A DNA stretch of 64,000 nucleotides from an uncultured Clostridia bacterium (GCA_944368925.1 CALVXG010000011.1:1-64000), one strand, 5' to 3'. Counted from the stretch's first letter, positions 1 through 9,584 are shown. A program made the numbers and translations. The notes: generated by a model from the sequence alone, not told the origin.

Positions 1-645
1 GTCGTACGTTCCCGTATACGCCACCGCGGCGCTTACTTTCGTTCCGTCTTTCAGCGTCAGCTCGATCTGCGTCGGCAAGCCGTGTTCTTCTCCGTACGCC
101 ACTTCCTTATCCTGCGGCTTTTCGTACGACGCCACTTCCTTGATCTCTTCCGCTACCGTCACTTTGACCGTAAACGTCGCGCTCACATCTCCCCACGTCA
201 CGTTTGCGGGAAGGGTGATCGTACCCGTCAGCGTATAGTCGCCTGCCGTCTCTTTGTCGTACGTTCCCGTATACGCCACCGCGGCGCTTACTTTCGTTCC
301 GTCTTTCAGCGTCAGCTCGATCTGCGTCGGCAAGCCGTGTTCTTCTCCGTACGCCACTTCCTTATCCTGCGGCTTTTCGTACGACGCCACTTCCTTGATC
401 TCTTCCGCTACCGTCACTTTGACCGTGAACGTTGCGCTCGCTTCTCCCCACGTCACGTTTGCGGGAAGGGTGATCGTGCCCGTCAGCGTATAGTCGCCCG
501 CCGTCTCTTTGTCGTACGTTCCCGTATACGCCACCGCGGCGCTTACTTTCGTTCCGTCTTTCAGCGTCAGCTCGATCTGCGTCGGCAGCCCGTGTTCTTC
601 TCCGTACGCCACTTCCTTGTCCTGCGGCTTTTCGTACGATACAAC
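1..645. repeat. 255-bp tandem direct repeat encoding Ig-like domains
   Basis: Units begin at 1, 256 and 511, giving an exact 255-bp period (85 codons, frame preserved). Units 1-255 and 256-510 differ at six positions by eye, all in the last third. The third unit matches for about 130 bp and then diverges after about 640 into the upstream domain. Further copies may lie beyond the left edge. This is a recent in-frame expansion of the Ig-like stalk. Confidence 0.9.
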
Positions 646-2730
646 TTGCAGATCGTTGCTGTCTGCCCAGCCCGCATCCTGTCTGTATACAAAGATATAA
701 TCGCGGTCAAGCGCAACGGATCCGCCGTTGACGCTGAAATCTCTTAAAAACGTCAGCGTCGTCCCATCCACAGGCGACACGCCCCACAACATGATCCCGT
801 CGGGATTGAGCGCATTGTGTATAAATCCGCCGATAACAGAGCTTACGCTGCCGTTGAGCAAAATCTTGTCATATCCGTCCGCAATCTGCAGCTGCGCCCC
901 CGACGCTTCGCTCATATCCACAAAGAAATAACCCGATACGTCCTGCATAGGAGCAGACAGCGTCACGCTGTGATCGCGGTACGCCTGGTCCGCATCCCGC
1001 GTGAATACGTATTCGCGCTTGAGCCCCTGGCCCGTCGCACTGACAGGCATCCCTTTTGAGAAAGTGTAACTGCTCCCGCTTGCCGCGTTCCCGCCGACAA
1101 AGCGATAACCGTTGGGATTGCCGGACGCATCGTATGCCGTAACCGTGTCGCAGCTCAGCAGCGCGCCGTCTACCTTGATGTATGCCGACAGAACCGCAAG
1201 ATCCGGCACAAACGTTCCGTTGAGCGCATCGAACGATACGTCCAGATACCCTTCGTCTACCGCAATGGACGTAATGGCCGCCGAATTCTGCGTATATTCC
1301 CCTTGCGCGTTTCTCTCAAATATAAAATCCGCTTTCAGACGGGAACTGCCGTCTGCCAGGATCATACCCTTCTGCAATATGATACGGTCTACCTGCTCCA
1401 CATCCGTATTCGTCAGCGTGAGCACCGATTTGCCGTTTTCCAACGTCTGCTCTCCCAGCAAGTATTGCGCCGGACTTCCGTTGATGGTGACAAATCCCGC
1501 CAGATCTCCTTCGTTGATCGCGCCTTCCCCATAATTGCCGTCCAGCACGATCTTCAGCTCACCTTCGCTGCCCGTCATGGATTCGACACCCGCAACCAGA
1601 CATTCGCTGTCTACATACACTCCGTTGAGAAGTACAAACGTGTATGCCTTTTTCAGATATTTCGTTACCCCGTTCTTCGTGCCGACAGGCATTCCTTTCG
1701 CAAAAGTCACTTCCTGCGGATTCATGATCCCGTAAAAAGCAAATCCGTTTGCATTGTTGCATTCCGAAACCAGCCCTGGCGCAAACGCATTGCCTCCCGC
1801 GCCCGTCGCAGCCACGCCGTCTACCGTGATCCAGGTCGCATAACTGCCTGGCGCAAGCGATGCCGTATCAAAATCCGTGTCGTCAAAATTCACATAAAAA
1901 TAAGAGTCCATACCGATTTCGGTGATACCGACCGTCGCAAGCTGCTGCTGCTCTTCCTGATACCCGCTTCCCGTAGATACAAACGTCTGCGTACGCGCAA
2001 GAAATTTCACCTGCCCGTCTTTCGTACCGATCGGCATGCCTTCTTTAAATTCTACTTTCCCGGGATTCATGATCCCGTAAAAAGCAAACCCGTTCGGGTT
2101 ATTGCATTCCGCAACCACTCCCGCCGTGAATGCGTTGCCGCCTGCACCCGTCACCGCCGCATCGTCCGCTTTGATCCAGTACGCAAGCGCACCGGGAGTT
2201 ATCGACGCCGCCGCAAAACCAGTTTCGCCGAAATTGACATAAAAATAAGAGTCCATACCGATTTCGGTCACTTCCACCGTCTTTTGCTCTTCGAGTACTT
2301 CCGCATATACCCCGCTGAGCGTTCTGACAAACACCTGATCTTCCTGCAACGTCACCAAACTGCCGTCTTTCGTGCCGATCGGCATGCCTGCCTTGAATAC
2401 GATTTCCGAAGGATTGGTGATTCCATAGAACGCAAATCCATTCGGATTGTTGCAATCCGTAATGTTGCCCGCTTTGAACGCGTTGCCGCCCGCTCCCGCT
2501 GCCGCTGCACCGTCCACAAGGATCCACTCCGCATAACTGCCCGCTCCGATCGCCGCTTCCGTAAAGCCCACTTCCGTAAAATTTACGTAAAAATACGAGT
2601 TGACCCCCACTTCGCTCACTCTCACTCCCGTCCTCGTCTGCCCTTCCTCCGCAAGCACCACCATCCCGAAAGATACGCTCAGGAGCATGAGCAAAAACAA
2701 ACTCACAACACCTATCCACTTTTTCAGCAA
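1..2730 (-). CDS. Secreted multi-repeat surface protein, C-terminus beyond left edge
   Basis: This frame stays open for 910 codons from a TTG start at 2730 to the window edge, so the C-terminus is missing. The TTG lies 6 nt after GAGGAG and begins a signal peptide: LLKKW, then a hydrophobic stretch, ending near VLAEEG. After that come about five or six tandem units of roughly 100-115 residues. The first three are close copies with NPNGFAFYGI (NANGFAFYGI in the third) and GMPIGTK/GMPVGTK motifs; later ones are more diverged. From about residue 695 the protein switches to 85-residue Ig-like units resembling Big_4-type domains (motifs TLKDGTKV, YTGTYD), which are near-identical at DNA level. No catalytic domain is visible. 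I do not recognise the NPNG repeat. It is probably a wall- or membrane-anchored adhesin or glycan-binding protein. It is divergent from the AraC gene at 2948. Confidence 0.8.
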   Translation of the reverse strand, partial: MLKKWIGVVSLFLLMLLSVSFGMVVLAEEGQTRTGVRVSEVGVNSYFYVNFTEVGFTEAAIGAGSYAEWILVDGAAAAGAGGNAFKAGNITDCNNPNGFAFYGITNPSEIVFKAGMPIGTKDGSLVTLQEDQVFVRTLSGVYAEVLEEQKTVEVTEIGMDSYFYVNFGETGFAAASITPGALAYWIKADDAAVTGAGGNAFTAGVVAECNNPNGFAFYGIMNPGKVEFKEGMPIGTKDGQVKFLARTQTFVSTGSGYQEEQQQLATVGITEIGMDSYFYVNFDDTDFDTASLAPGSYATWITVDGVAATGAGGNAFAPGLVSECNNANGFAFYGIMNPQEVTFAKGMPVGTKNGVTKYLKKAYTFVLLNGVYVDSECLVAGVESMTGSEGELKIVLDGNYGEGAINEGDLAGFVTINGSPAQYLLGEQTLENGKSVLTLTNTDVEQVDRIILQKGMILADGSSRLKADFIFERNAQGEYTQNSAAITSIAVDEGYLDVSFDALNGTFVPDLAVLSAYIKVDGALLSCDTVTAYDASGNPNGYRFVGGNAASGSSYTFSKGMPVSATGQGLKREYVFTRDADQAYRDHSVTLSAPMQDVSGYFFVDMSEASGAQLQIADGYDKILLNGSVSSVIGGFIHNALNPDGIMLWGVSPVDGTTLTFLRDFSVNGGSVALDRDYIFVYRQDAGWADSNDLQVVSYEKPQDKEVAYGEEHGLPTQIELTLKDGTKVSAAVAYTGTYDKETAGDYTLTGTITLPANVTWGEASATFTVKVTVAEEIKEVASYEKPQDKEVAYGEEHGLPTQIELTLKDGTKVSAAVAYTGTYDKETAGDYTLTGTITLPANVTWGDVSATFTVKVTVAEEIKEVASYEKPQDKEVAYGEEHGLPTQIELTLKDGTKVSAAVAYTGTYD

Positions 2731-2818
2731 AATCGTCTCCTCCTCATCCGCGGAAAAATAATGTAATAAATCTTTTCGTTTATTACCCGTATTTCCGTCA
2801 TTTTATTTTAATAATTCA

Positions 2819-2847
2819 ATTTTATCACCATTTTAGCCCCCTTTCAA
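2819..2847 (-). promoter_or_regulatory. Sigma-70-type promoter for the left-edge surface protein
   Basis: On the minus strand TTGAAA (2847-2842) and TAAAAT (2824-2819) are separated by 17 nt, about 90 nt upstream of the TTG start at 2730. The surrounding spacer is AT-rich. Confidence 0.55.
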
Positions 2848-2892
2848 TATCTATATTATCACAAATATATGTATTTATTTTTCTTTTTTACC

Positions 2893-2921
2893 TTGACTTA
2901 TCTCTATAAGAAAGATATAAT
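2893..2921 (+). promoter_or_regulatory. Sigma-70-type promoter for the AraC gene at 2948
   Basis: TTGACT (2893-2898) and TATAAT (2916-2921) have a 17-nt spacer. This is near consensus, with an AGAGGGGG ribosome binding site following at about 2931 and ATG at 2948. Confidence 0.8.
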
Positions 2922-2947
2922 AAAAGAAAAAGAGGGGGAAAGATTTT

Positions 2948-3841
2948 ATGCAAAAAAATCCGATCAATAAATACGATTACTGGGATAAGATCCTGCAGAC
3001 GAACGTGGAATATGAACTGATCGGCGCCCATAAAAAAGAAACTCATCTGCATACGGACCCCCATACGCACGGCAATATGTGCGAAATCATCTTAAATTGC
3101 AACGGAACCGGCGCTTCCTGGCAAAACGGCACAACTTATCCCGTTTACCCCGGCTCCCTCATCATTCATAACAAAAACGCCGTCCACAGCGAAGACCTGT
3201 GCCCCGCTGACGGAAGCAAAAATATTCAGCTGTATTATTGCGCCTATACGTCTTTCAAAATTTCCGATTTCGAAGACCTGCAGCTGATCGACGAAAAGGA
3301 TCCCCCCGTCATTCCCGTCACAAAAAGTTTATCCGACCATATGCAATACCTCTTCGAAACTTCTCTCTCCGAGCTGGAAAATAAAGATATAGGTTTTTCC
3401 TTTATCGCGCACTCCTGCCTGACAATGGTTTTTCTTCTCACGCTGCGCGAACTGATCAAGAATAATCTTGTCCCGATCTCCCTCGATTCCGTAAGCTCCA
3501 ACCACGCCGCCAAAGCAAAAAAAATGATCGACGATTCCTTTACTTCCGTGCAGTTTTCCGTTTCCGACGTCGCTTACGAACTGAAAATCTCTCAGTCTTA
3601 CCTTACAAAACTCTTTCGCGAACATTTCAATATCACCCCGTCCGACTACCTCAGCGAAAAACGTATTTTGAAAGCCCGCAAATTACTCCTCACGACCAAC
3701 ATGAGCAACGAGGAGATCTCCTACGCAGTCGGTTTCTCTTCCCCTGTCAATTTTTACAGAACTTTCAAGAAATATCTTGATACGTCTCCCAACTTTTTTC
3801 GCTCTCACACGGATATTTATACCTTGTTCTCCGATAAATGA
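2948..3841 (+). CDS. AraC-family transcriptional regulator with N-terminal cupin
   Basis: A 297-residue regulator and the only plus-strand gene in the window. The N-terminal half contains a cupin-like ligand-binding segment (HLHTDPHTHGNMCEIIL, about residues 34-50). The C-terminal 100 residues hold the double helix-turn-helix: first helices at VSDVAYELKISQSYLTKLF, then the signature GFSSPVNFYRTFKKYLDTSP. It presumably senses a sugar or oligosaccharide in the cytoplasm and activates nearby transport or surface genes. It is divergent from the surface protein starting at 2730 and separated from it by 217 bp that holds promoters in both directions. The strong hairpin at 3884-3922 follows its stop. 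Confidence 0.9.
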   Translation: MQKNPINKYDYWDKILQTNVEYELIGAHKKETHLHTDPHTHGNMCEIILNCNGTGASWQNGTTYPVYPGSLIIHNKNAVHSEDLCPADGSKNIQLYYCAYTSFKISDFEDLQLIDEKDPPVIPVTKSLSDHMQYLFETSLSELENKDIGFSFIAHSCLTMVFLLTLRELIKNNLVPISLDSVSSNHAAKAKKMIDDSFTSVQFSVSDVAYELKISQSYLTKLFREHFNITPSDYLSEKRILKARKLLLTTNMSNEEISYAVGFSSPVNFYRTFKKYLDTSPNFFRSHTDIYTLFSDK

Positions 3842-3883
3842 CACCCGCTCCCCTTCTACCCGAATGAAAATATTCGACGTAAG

Positions 3884-3922
3884 GAAACCGCCGCGCGCAA
3901 AAAATTTGCGCGCGGCGGTTTC
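3884..3922. terminator. Bidirectional hairpin terminator between converging genes
   Basis: An 18-bp GC-rich perfect stem (GAAACCGCCGCGCGCAAA at 3884-3901 with its complement at 3905-3922) has a 3-nt loop. It lies between the AraC gene (ends 3841, plus) and the GH3 gene (ends 3976, minus), so it can close both transcripts. The poly-U tail is weak (TTTCTCTATT on plus). Confidence 0.75.
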
Positions 3923-3975
3923 TCTATTCCGTCCCATATTCTGCAATTCATTTACCAGGGCATGCCTTTCTTCCG

Positions 3976-5952
3976 CTATTGCCGCATCTTTCCCGTCAGT
4001 CCGATGCACCCAGAAAGATACGTTTCCTGTACGTTTTTGTTCAGAGAAAAGACGTACTCCCCGTCGTCAAACCACCAGGCTCCTTTCGTTTCGTTGTAAT
4101 ACTCCAGATCGCTTTTGGACACTTTCAGTTCTACCCTGCACGATTCCCCTTCCGCAAGATATACTTTGTCAAACGCCGCCAGCCACTTTTTCGGCTTCAG
4201 AACATTCGCCCCCGGATGGGAAACATAGACCTGAACCACTTCACTGCCCGCCCGCGTGCCCGCGTTGCGGATCGTCACACCGACCCTCACGGCATCCTCT
4301 TCTTCTTTCAGTTCCAGATCGCCGTAACAAAATTCCGTATACGATAACCCGTACCCGAACGGATATTGCAACGGCAGACCGTAATAATCAAAATACTTAT
4401 AACCTACAAGGATTCCCTCGTTGTAATCTACATAAAGATCGTTCGCCATGTAGGACTGCGCGGACGGCGAATCGGAACAGCGCCGCACAAAACTCTCCGT
4501 CAGCCTTCCGCTCGGATTGATCTCTCCGAACAACGCTTTTGCAATGGCTTCCGCTCCGTATTGCCCCGCGTACCATTGAAACAGAATCGCCTTCGCCCTG
4601 CTTTCAATCAGGCGCAGATCTACCACGCTGCCCGCCTGTATCACGAAGATCACGTTTTCGTTCGTGCGCAACAGATCGTCGCAAAGCTGCCACATGGAAT
4701 TGGGAAACGTCAATGCGGCCCTGTCAAATACTTCCCGCTCGATATTGTCCGGATCCCCGATCATGCAGATGACGAGATCCGCTTCCTTTGCCTTTTCCAC
4801 CGCTTCTGCGGCCAAAACCCCGTTATACTCCAAAGAGGCCGCTATGTAACCCTGCGCATACATGACTTCGTTCTTGCCCGCGTATTTTTCGATTTGCGCG
4901 AGCGGCTGCTCCGGTTCAAAACAATTTACATGCGCACAGCCGCCGCCCTGAATCGCAGGCTTCGCCGCCAGCTCGCCCACCACGAGAATCTTCTTTCCCT
5001 CTCCCGCAAGAGGCAGTATCCCGTCATTTTTCAACAGACAAATGCTCTCTTGCGCGATCTGCGAGGAAACAGCTTTCCTCTCCTGCGGCGAAACCTTCGG
5101 CTTTTCGGTCTTTTTGCTCAGATCTTCGATCAGCTGCAGAACGTGACGCACCTTCTCGTCTATCTCCTCCATGCTCAGCTCTCCGCGCGAGAGCGCTTCT
5201 TCTACGGAGGCTTCCCCGCCTTCGATCATGGTCGGCATCTCCAGATCCAGTCCCGCCTTCACCGATTCCGCTTTGTCGTGCACCGCTCCCCAATCCGACA
5301 TAACCAGCCCTTCGTATCCGAATTCGCCTTTCAGCAGATCGTGCAGCAAAAACTTGTTTTGCGAACAATACGTTCCGTTCAGCTTGTTGTAAGCGCTCAT
5401 CAGAGTTCTGGGCCGGCTGTGCCCGATCACCTTTTCAAACGTCCGCGCGTATACCTCGCGGAGCGCACGTTCGCTGACATTGCTGCTGATCCCCGCACGC
5501 GCACCCAGCTCCTGATTGTTACAGGCAAAATGCTTCGCACACGCGCCGATGTTGTAACTCTGCACGCCGTCGATAAACGCCGACGCCATGTTCCACGTCA
5601 GATATACGTCCTCGGAATAATATTCAAAATTCCTGCCGCAGAGCGGATTCCGCTTGATATTCATTCCCGGAGCAAGCAATACGGCTACATCTTTTTCCAT
5701 GCACTCTGACGCCAATATTTCCCCCATCCGGAAAGACAACTGTCTGTTCCACGTCGCTGCCTGCGCCGAAACCGAAGGATAACAGGTCACCACCGTGTTG
5801 TCCCAAAGCCGTACCCCGTTCGATCCGTCCGTCATGTACAGAGACCTTATCCCGTATTCCTCCATGTCCCGCGTATTGGAAACACTTTTCCCGCTGATCA
5901 GCTGTATCTTCTCCCGCAAAGACATTTTCGATACCGTTTCTTCGATGTTCAT
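3976..5952 (-). CDS. Glycoside hydrolase family 3, cytoplasmic beta-glycosidase
   Basis: 658 residues without a signal peptide, so it acts on imported oligosaccharides. The N-terminal (beta/alpha)8 domain shows the family motifs GRNFEYYSED (107-116), AKHFACNNQE (139-148) and the nucleophile motif VMSDWGAVHD with Asp220. The alpha/beta sandwich domain follows, containing REVFDRAALTFP where GH3 enzymes often place an acid/base Glu. A C-terminal fibronectin-III-like domain (AGSEVVQVYVSHPG) is typical of beta-glucosidase/xylosidase members. It is the last gene of operon A, 10 bp after the GH99-like gene and just before a strong terminator. Substrate (beta-glucoside, beta-xyloside or other) cannot be decided. 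It is a paralogue of the GH3 at 28992-30974. Confidence 0.92.
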   Translation of the reverse strand: MNIEETVSKMSLREKIQLISGKSVSNTRDMEEYGIRSLYMTDGSNGVRLWDNTVVTCYPSVSAQAATWNRQLSFRMGEILASECMEKDVAVLLAPGMNIKRNPLCGRNFEYYSEDVYLTWNMASAFIDGVQSYNIGACAKHFACNNQELGARAGISSNVSERALREVYARTFEKVIGHSRPRTLMSAYNKLNGTYCSQNKFLLHDLLKGEFGYEGLVMSDWGAVHDKAESVKAGLDLEMPTMIEGGEASVEEALSRGELSMEEIDEKVRHVLQLIEDLSKKTEKPKVSPQERKAVSSQIAQESICLLKNDGILPLAGEGKKILVVGELAAKPAIQGGGCAHVNCFEPEQPLAQIEKYAGKNEVMYAQGYIAASLEYNGVLAAEAVEKAKEADLVICMIGDPDNIEREVFDRAALTFPNSMWQLCDDLLRTNENVIFVIQAGSVVDLRLIESRAKAILFQWYAGQYGAEAIAKALFGEINPSGRLTESFVRRCSDSPSAQSYMANDLYVDYNEGILVGYKYFDYYGLPLQYPFGYGLSYTEFCYGDLELKEEEDAVRVGVTIRNAGTRAGSEVVQVYVSHPGANVLKPKKWLAAFDKVYLAEGESCRVELKVSKSDLEYYNETKGAWWFDDGEYVFSLNKNVQETYLSGCIGLTGKMRQ

Positions 5953-5962
5953 AAATACCCCT

Positions 5963-7795
5963 TTAACCTTTTTTATAAGCGTAACGATAATTCATCCTGC
6001 CTATGGGAGCACTATCACCCGAAACATAATAATCGGTTATATCGTCCGGCTTTTGCAGATTATCCGTCACTTTGAAATCCAAAGTAAAATTATCCTTATT
6101 CAATCCCAACAATCTGAGAGGAATCTGCACGATCATTCGGTTCTTGTCGATGTTCATTCTTACGTCCGCTACCTTGTGCCAGCTGTACCCGTCGCCGACA
6201 TTTTCTTCCAGCGACGTCCTTTTTCCGTCCGCAGACCTGTTCAGAACATAATCATATCCGTTCCATCCGCCTTCTTCGCCCGTATCGATCAGAATATTCA
6301 TCCAGCCAGTATCAAATTCCTGTATAATATCGTCGAGCGTTTCTACCATAAAATACAGGGACGTATCGTCCGAAACCACGCGAACCCGCGCTATATCGTT
6401 CCTGTTCGTCTCGTCCGTATAATGTACCTCTTCCGAATATCCTCTGTAATCCCGACGTATCGCTTCCCCCGTGAAATCAGCATATTCCATACCGTAATCG
6501 CCCCATTTCCCGTCCGAAAGATACAATCCGAATTTCTCGGGCGTACGGATTTTGTAATAGGAATCTTCTTCCCCTACTCCCGCAAATTCACGGATCTTCC
6601 TGTTCAGCTGCAAATAAAAATTGTCGCTGTAATTCTCATACCCCGGCTTCGGCTTCATCAGCTCGATATCTTTGGAATATTCGTAATTGAAGGTATCCAC
6701 AAACCCGACAAACGGCTTTGTCGGCATCCGGCCTTTTCCTACGATCCACTCGTTCCAGCTGCTCACCATCACCAGTTCCAAAGCATCCCGCTGCGAAATC
6801 GCCCAATCCCACGATTGTTCGAACTGCAGCCCCTCCAGAATTTTATTCGGATAATTGATCCCCGTATCATGGTCGAATCCGCGGCCCCAGTTTTTATTCC
6901 TGTAAAATTCATCGTCACGCAGAAGATCGGAATCGCTCATCGGAAGGCCGGCATGCACCGCCACGTTGACGCTCATCGCCCCGTCATAGTTCGTCTGCGG
7001 AAACCCAAAATCCGTCCACGGCATCGCATTGTCATGGTATACGTCCGTCGGCCACTGCGTATGCCGAATGGTAAACTGATCTAAAATGTCCTGCGTCAGA
7101 AGCGCAAATACGTTGTCCGGATCATTCAGCTGATCCATGTTTGCCGTTACATACGCCTTGCCGCCGATCTTGAAGATCGCATCGTCGTAAATCCCCGGCT
7201 CCAATATGTCATGGTAAAGCGTATACAACATCTCTTTCGAGTTGTCGTTCATCATGAACGCCACCTGCGGAGCAGGCCAACCCTTCTGTCTGTATTCGCA
7301 GATCAGACGCAGCAAAAGCTCGCGGCAGGACGCATAGTGAAATCCGTTCGTAACGTCCAGCATGATGAAATCGATCCCCGAAAACGTCATCATTTCCAAC
7401 TGCTTGCGCAACACCCACTCGTCGCTCGACGAATAATATCCGTACAGAGGCTCCGCAATGTAATGCGATCCGTTCATCGGCGTCGTCTCCGGGTCGTCCA
7501 GATACAGCCAGTCTTCGTCTTCCGGATACATTCTCCTGATCAGCGACAGATCGTAGATCTTATAATCCGGATCGTAAGCATTGTGCCATTGCGAGAAAAA
7601 CATGCCTATGTACTTATCTTCGACCTTCCCGTCAATCGTGCCGTACGAACGGTTCAACGCATCCGTTGCAACCGAATTATAAATGGAATATTCCTGCACC
7701 GTCAGGTCTTTTTCTTTCCATTTCGTCTCCTTGCCGCAGCCGACCGTTCCCAACGCCAACACAGCCGTCAATAGTATGCTTACTGCTTTTTTCAT
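5963..7795 (-). CDS. Surface lipoprotein with GH99/WbsX-like hydrolase domain and C-terminal CBM9-like domain
   Basis: 610 residues. A type II signal peptide ends in LGTVGC with lipid-attachment Cys20, placing it on the outer face of the membrane. Residues about 60-400 resemble the GH99/GH71/WbsX-type (beta/alpha)8 fold. Conserved points are YIGMFFSQW (62-70), EPLYGYY, FIMLDVTN with Asp147, and the SSWNEW motif (345-350), whose Glu is a likely catalytic residue by analogy with GH99 endo-alpha-mannanases. Residues about 430-610 form a beta-sandwich resembling family 9 carbohydrate-binding/DOMON domains (VRVVSDDTSLYFMVET ... GYDYVLNR ... GDSAPIGRMNY). It lies 15 bp after the MalG-type permease gene. 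Family assignment is by motif only. Three paralogues occur in this window (37206, 45779, 47595). Confidence 0.75.
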   Translation of the reverse strand: MKKAVSILLTAVLALGTVGCGKETKWKEKDLTVQEYSIYNSVATDALNRSYGTIDGKVEDKYIGMFFSQWHNAYDPDYKIYDLSLIRRMYPEDEDWLYLDDPETTPMNGSHYIAEPLYGYYSSSDEWVLRKQLEMMTFSGIDFIMLDVTNGFHYASCRELLLRLICEYRQKGWPAPQVAFMMNDNSKEMLYTLYHDILEPGIYDDAIFKIGGKAYVTANMDQLNDPDNVFALLTQDILDQFTIRHTQWPTDVYHDNAMPWTDFGFPQTNYDGAMSVNVAVHAGLPMSDSDLLRDDEFYRNKNWGRGFDHDTGINYPNKILEGLQFEQSWDWAISQRDALELVMVSSWNEWIVGKGRMPTKPFVGFVDTFNYEYSKDIELMKPKPGYENYSDNFYLQLNRKIREFAGVGEEDSYYKIRTPEKFGLYLSDGKWGDYGMEYADFTGEAIRRDYRGYSEEVHYTDETNRNDIARVRVVSDDTSLYFMVETLDDIIQEFDTGWMNILIDTGEEGGWNGYDYVLNRSADGKRTSLEENVGDGYSWHKVADVRMNIDKNRMIVQIPLRLLGLNKDNFTLDFKVTDNLQKPDDITDYYVSGDSAPIGRMNYRYAYKKG

Positions 7796-7810
7796 TTATC
7801 TATTTTCCCC

Positions 7811-8656
7811 TTATCCCTTGATACCGCCGATCATGATCCCGTCGACCAGACGCTTCTGAAACACAAAGAATACGATTGCCGCAGGAATCGAAAATACGAC
7901 TCCCGCCGCCATCTTTGCCCCGTCGTTCGCTCCGAATCCGAGATCCGTCTGCTGCAAAAATCTGTAATAGATACCGAGACCCAACGTGTATTTGGACCGC
8001 TCGTCCAGATACATAATCGGCCCCATATAGTCGTTCCACACCCCGTTGAATACACTCACGACCTGGAATATGATGATCGACTTGCACAGAGGCATACAAA
8101 TCTGCAAATACCTCCGGAACGGCCCCGCTCCGTCGATCTTCGCCGCATTGTCGATTTCCCGCGAGATCCCGCGCATGAACTGCATGAAGAGAAATACCGT
8201 CATCGCTCCCCCGCCGAATATGCTGGGAATCGTCAAAGGAAAAAGCGTGTTTCTCCAATTCATGTTGTTGTACAATACGTACAACGGTATACTCGTCACG
8301 ATTCCCGGTATCATCACCGTCGACATCATCACGGGAAAAACGATCTTTTTGATCTTAAAATCCAGCTTCGTAAACGCAAACGCGCTCAACGAAGAGGAAA
8401 ACGTCACAAAAAATGCGTTAAAACAGAATACGTACAACGTATTTCCCAACCAACCGATCATCTCCGAATCAAACAGATTAAAATAATTCCGGATGGTGAA
8501 TTCCTGCGGAAATAACAAGGGCGGAGACGCGATCAGATCATAGTCGGACATGAAACTCTTGGAGATCATGAACAAAAACGGAAACAGAAAGAATATGACA
8601 AGCAACACCAAAACCAGATAATATACGCATTGCGTTATGATTTCCCTTACTTTCAT
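7811..8656 (-). CDS. CUT1 ABC sugar transporter permease, MalG type
   Basis: 281 residues with about six hydrophobic segments (first: YYLVLVLLVIFFLFPFLFMI). The cytoplasmic EAA loop is present as EIDNAAKIDGAGPFRRYLQI, which docks to the ATPase. The C-terminus, RLVDGIMIGGIKG, is typical of MalG/CUT1 proteins. Its start follows the upstream MalF-type stop by a single base. With 8658-9584 and 9584-10972 it makes a complete import system lacking its own ATPase. Confidence 0.93.
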   Translation of the reverse strand: MKVREIITQCVYYLVLVLLVIFFLFPFLFMISKSFMSDYDLIASPPLLFPQEFTIRNYFNLFDSEMIGWLGNTLYVFCFNAFFVTFSSSLSAFAFTKLDFKIKKIVFPVMMSTVMIPGIVTSIPLYVLYNNMNWRNTLFPLTIPSIFGGGAMTVFLFMQFMRGISREIDNAAKIDGAGPFRRYLQICMPLCKSIIIFQVVSVFNGVWNDYMGPIMYLDERSKYTLGLGIYYRFLQQTDLGFGANDGAKMAAGVVFSIPAAIVFFVFQKRLVDGIMIGGIKG

Positions 8657-8657
8657 C

Positions 8658-9584
8658 TCAATTATCCTCTCCGAACTGAACCCAGCCGCCCGTCTTGAAC
8701 ATGATCACCGTCAGCACGCCGATCACCAGAAACAAGATCCACGCAAGAGCCGACGCATACCCCATGTTAAACTTGCTGAACGCTTCGTTGAATATCCGCA
8801 CACAATAAAAATACAGACTGTCATTCGGCCCGCGGCCGTTGGTATCCGATGCGATCAGATAACTGGAAAACATCTGCAATGACCCTATGATCGCCGTCAA
8901 AAGATTGTAAAAAATCATGGGCGTCGTCAAAGGCACCGTGATCCTGAATATGATCCTCGCCCGCCCCGCTCCGTCGATCCGCGCAGCCTCGTACAACGTC
9001 TCCGGTATGTTCTTGAATGCCGACAGCCATAAGATCATTCCGCCGCCCAAGCCCCACAAGTTCATGACGATCATCGTAAACAGCGCCGTATCTTCCGATT
9101 TCAGCCAATTCAAAGACCCGATACCCAATATATTCAGAAAACGATTGATGATCCCGTCGTACGAAAAGATATCGACCCACAGCAGCGAACTCGCAATGGG
9201 CGGAATAATCACGGGCGCATAGATCAGAAGCCTGAATACGTTTATATTTTTTGTCTTCTTGTTCAGCAGCAGAGCCAGCGAATAAGACAGCGTAAGATTG
9301 ATCGGAATCGATATTACGGTGTACAGCAGCGTAATATACATGGATTTTGACACATCTTTGAAATCGACCGTAAAAATCCGTATGTAATTGTCAAGCCCGA
9401 CAAATTCAAACGTATTCATCATGTCGTACTTGAAAAAACTGTAATACAACGACTGCAAAATGGGATAGACCGAAAAAACCGCAATCCCGCATATAAGCGG
9501 CAGCAAAAACAACAGTCCGATCAGCTCTTTCTTGATGGCTATCTTCCAATAGGCAGCCGTCCGAACCCTTCTTTCTCTCTTCAT
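8658..9584 (-). CDS. CUT1 ABC sugar transporter permease, MalF type
   Basis: 308 residues, six predicted membrane segments starting at LIGLLFLLPLICGIAVFSVY. The EAA loop reads LYEAARIDGAGRARIIFRIT. The start ATG overlaps the stop of the binding-protein gene by one base (TAATG), indicating translational coupling. It pairs with the MalG-type permease at 7811. The substrate is probably an oligosaccharide, given the flanking hydrolases. Confidence 0.93.
   Translation of the reverse strand: MKRERRVRTAAYWKIAIKKELIGLLFLLPLICGIAVFSVYPILQSLYYSFFKYDMMNTFEFVGLDNYIRIFTVDFKDVSKSMYITLLYTVISIPINLTLSYSLALLLNKKTKNINVFRLLIYAPVIIPPIASSLLWVDIFSYDGIINRFLNILGIGSLNWLKSEDTALFTMIVMNLWGLGGGMILWLSAFKNIPETLYEAARIDGAGRARIIFRITVPLTTPMIFYNLLTAIIGSLQMFSSYLIASDTNGRGPNDSLYFYCVRIFNEAFSKFNMGYASALAWILFLVIGVLTVIMFKTGGWVQFGEDN

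Noticed and set aside
1-645. CRISPR or VNTR array
   Set aside because: Repeat length of 255 bp with no spacers, and the units encode a continuous protein domain.
82-747. Plus-strand frames over the 255-bp repeat
   Set aside because: The minus-strand frame gives a signal peptide and known-type Ig-like repeats; the plus frames only repeat because the DNA does.
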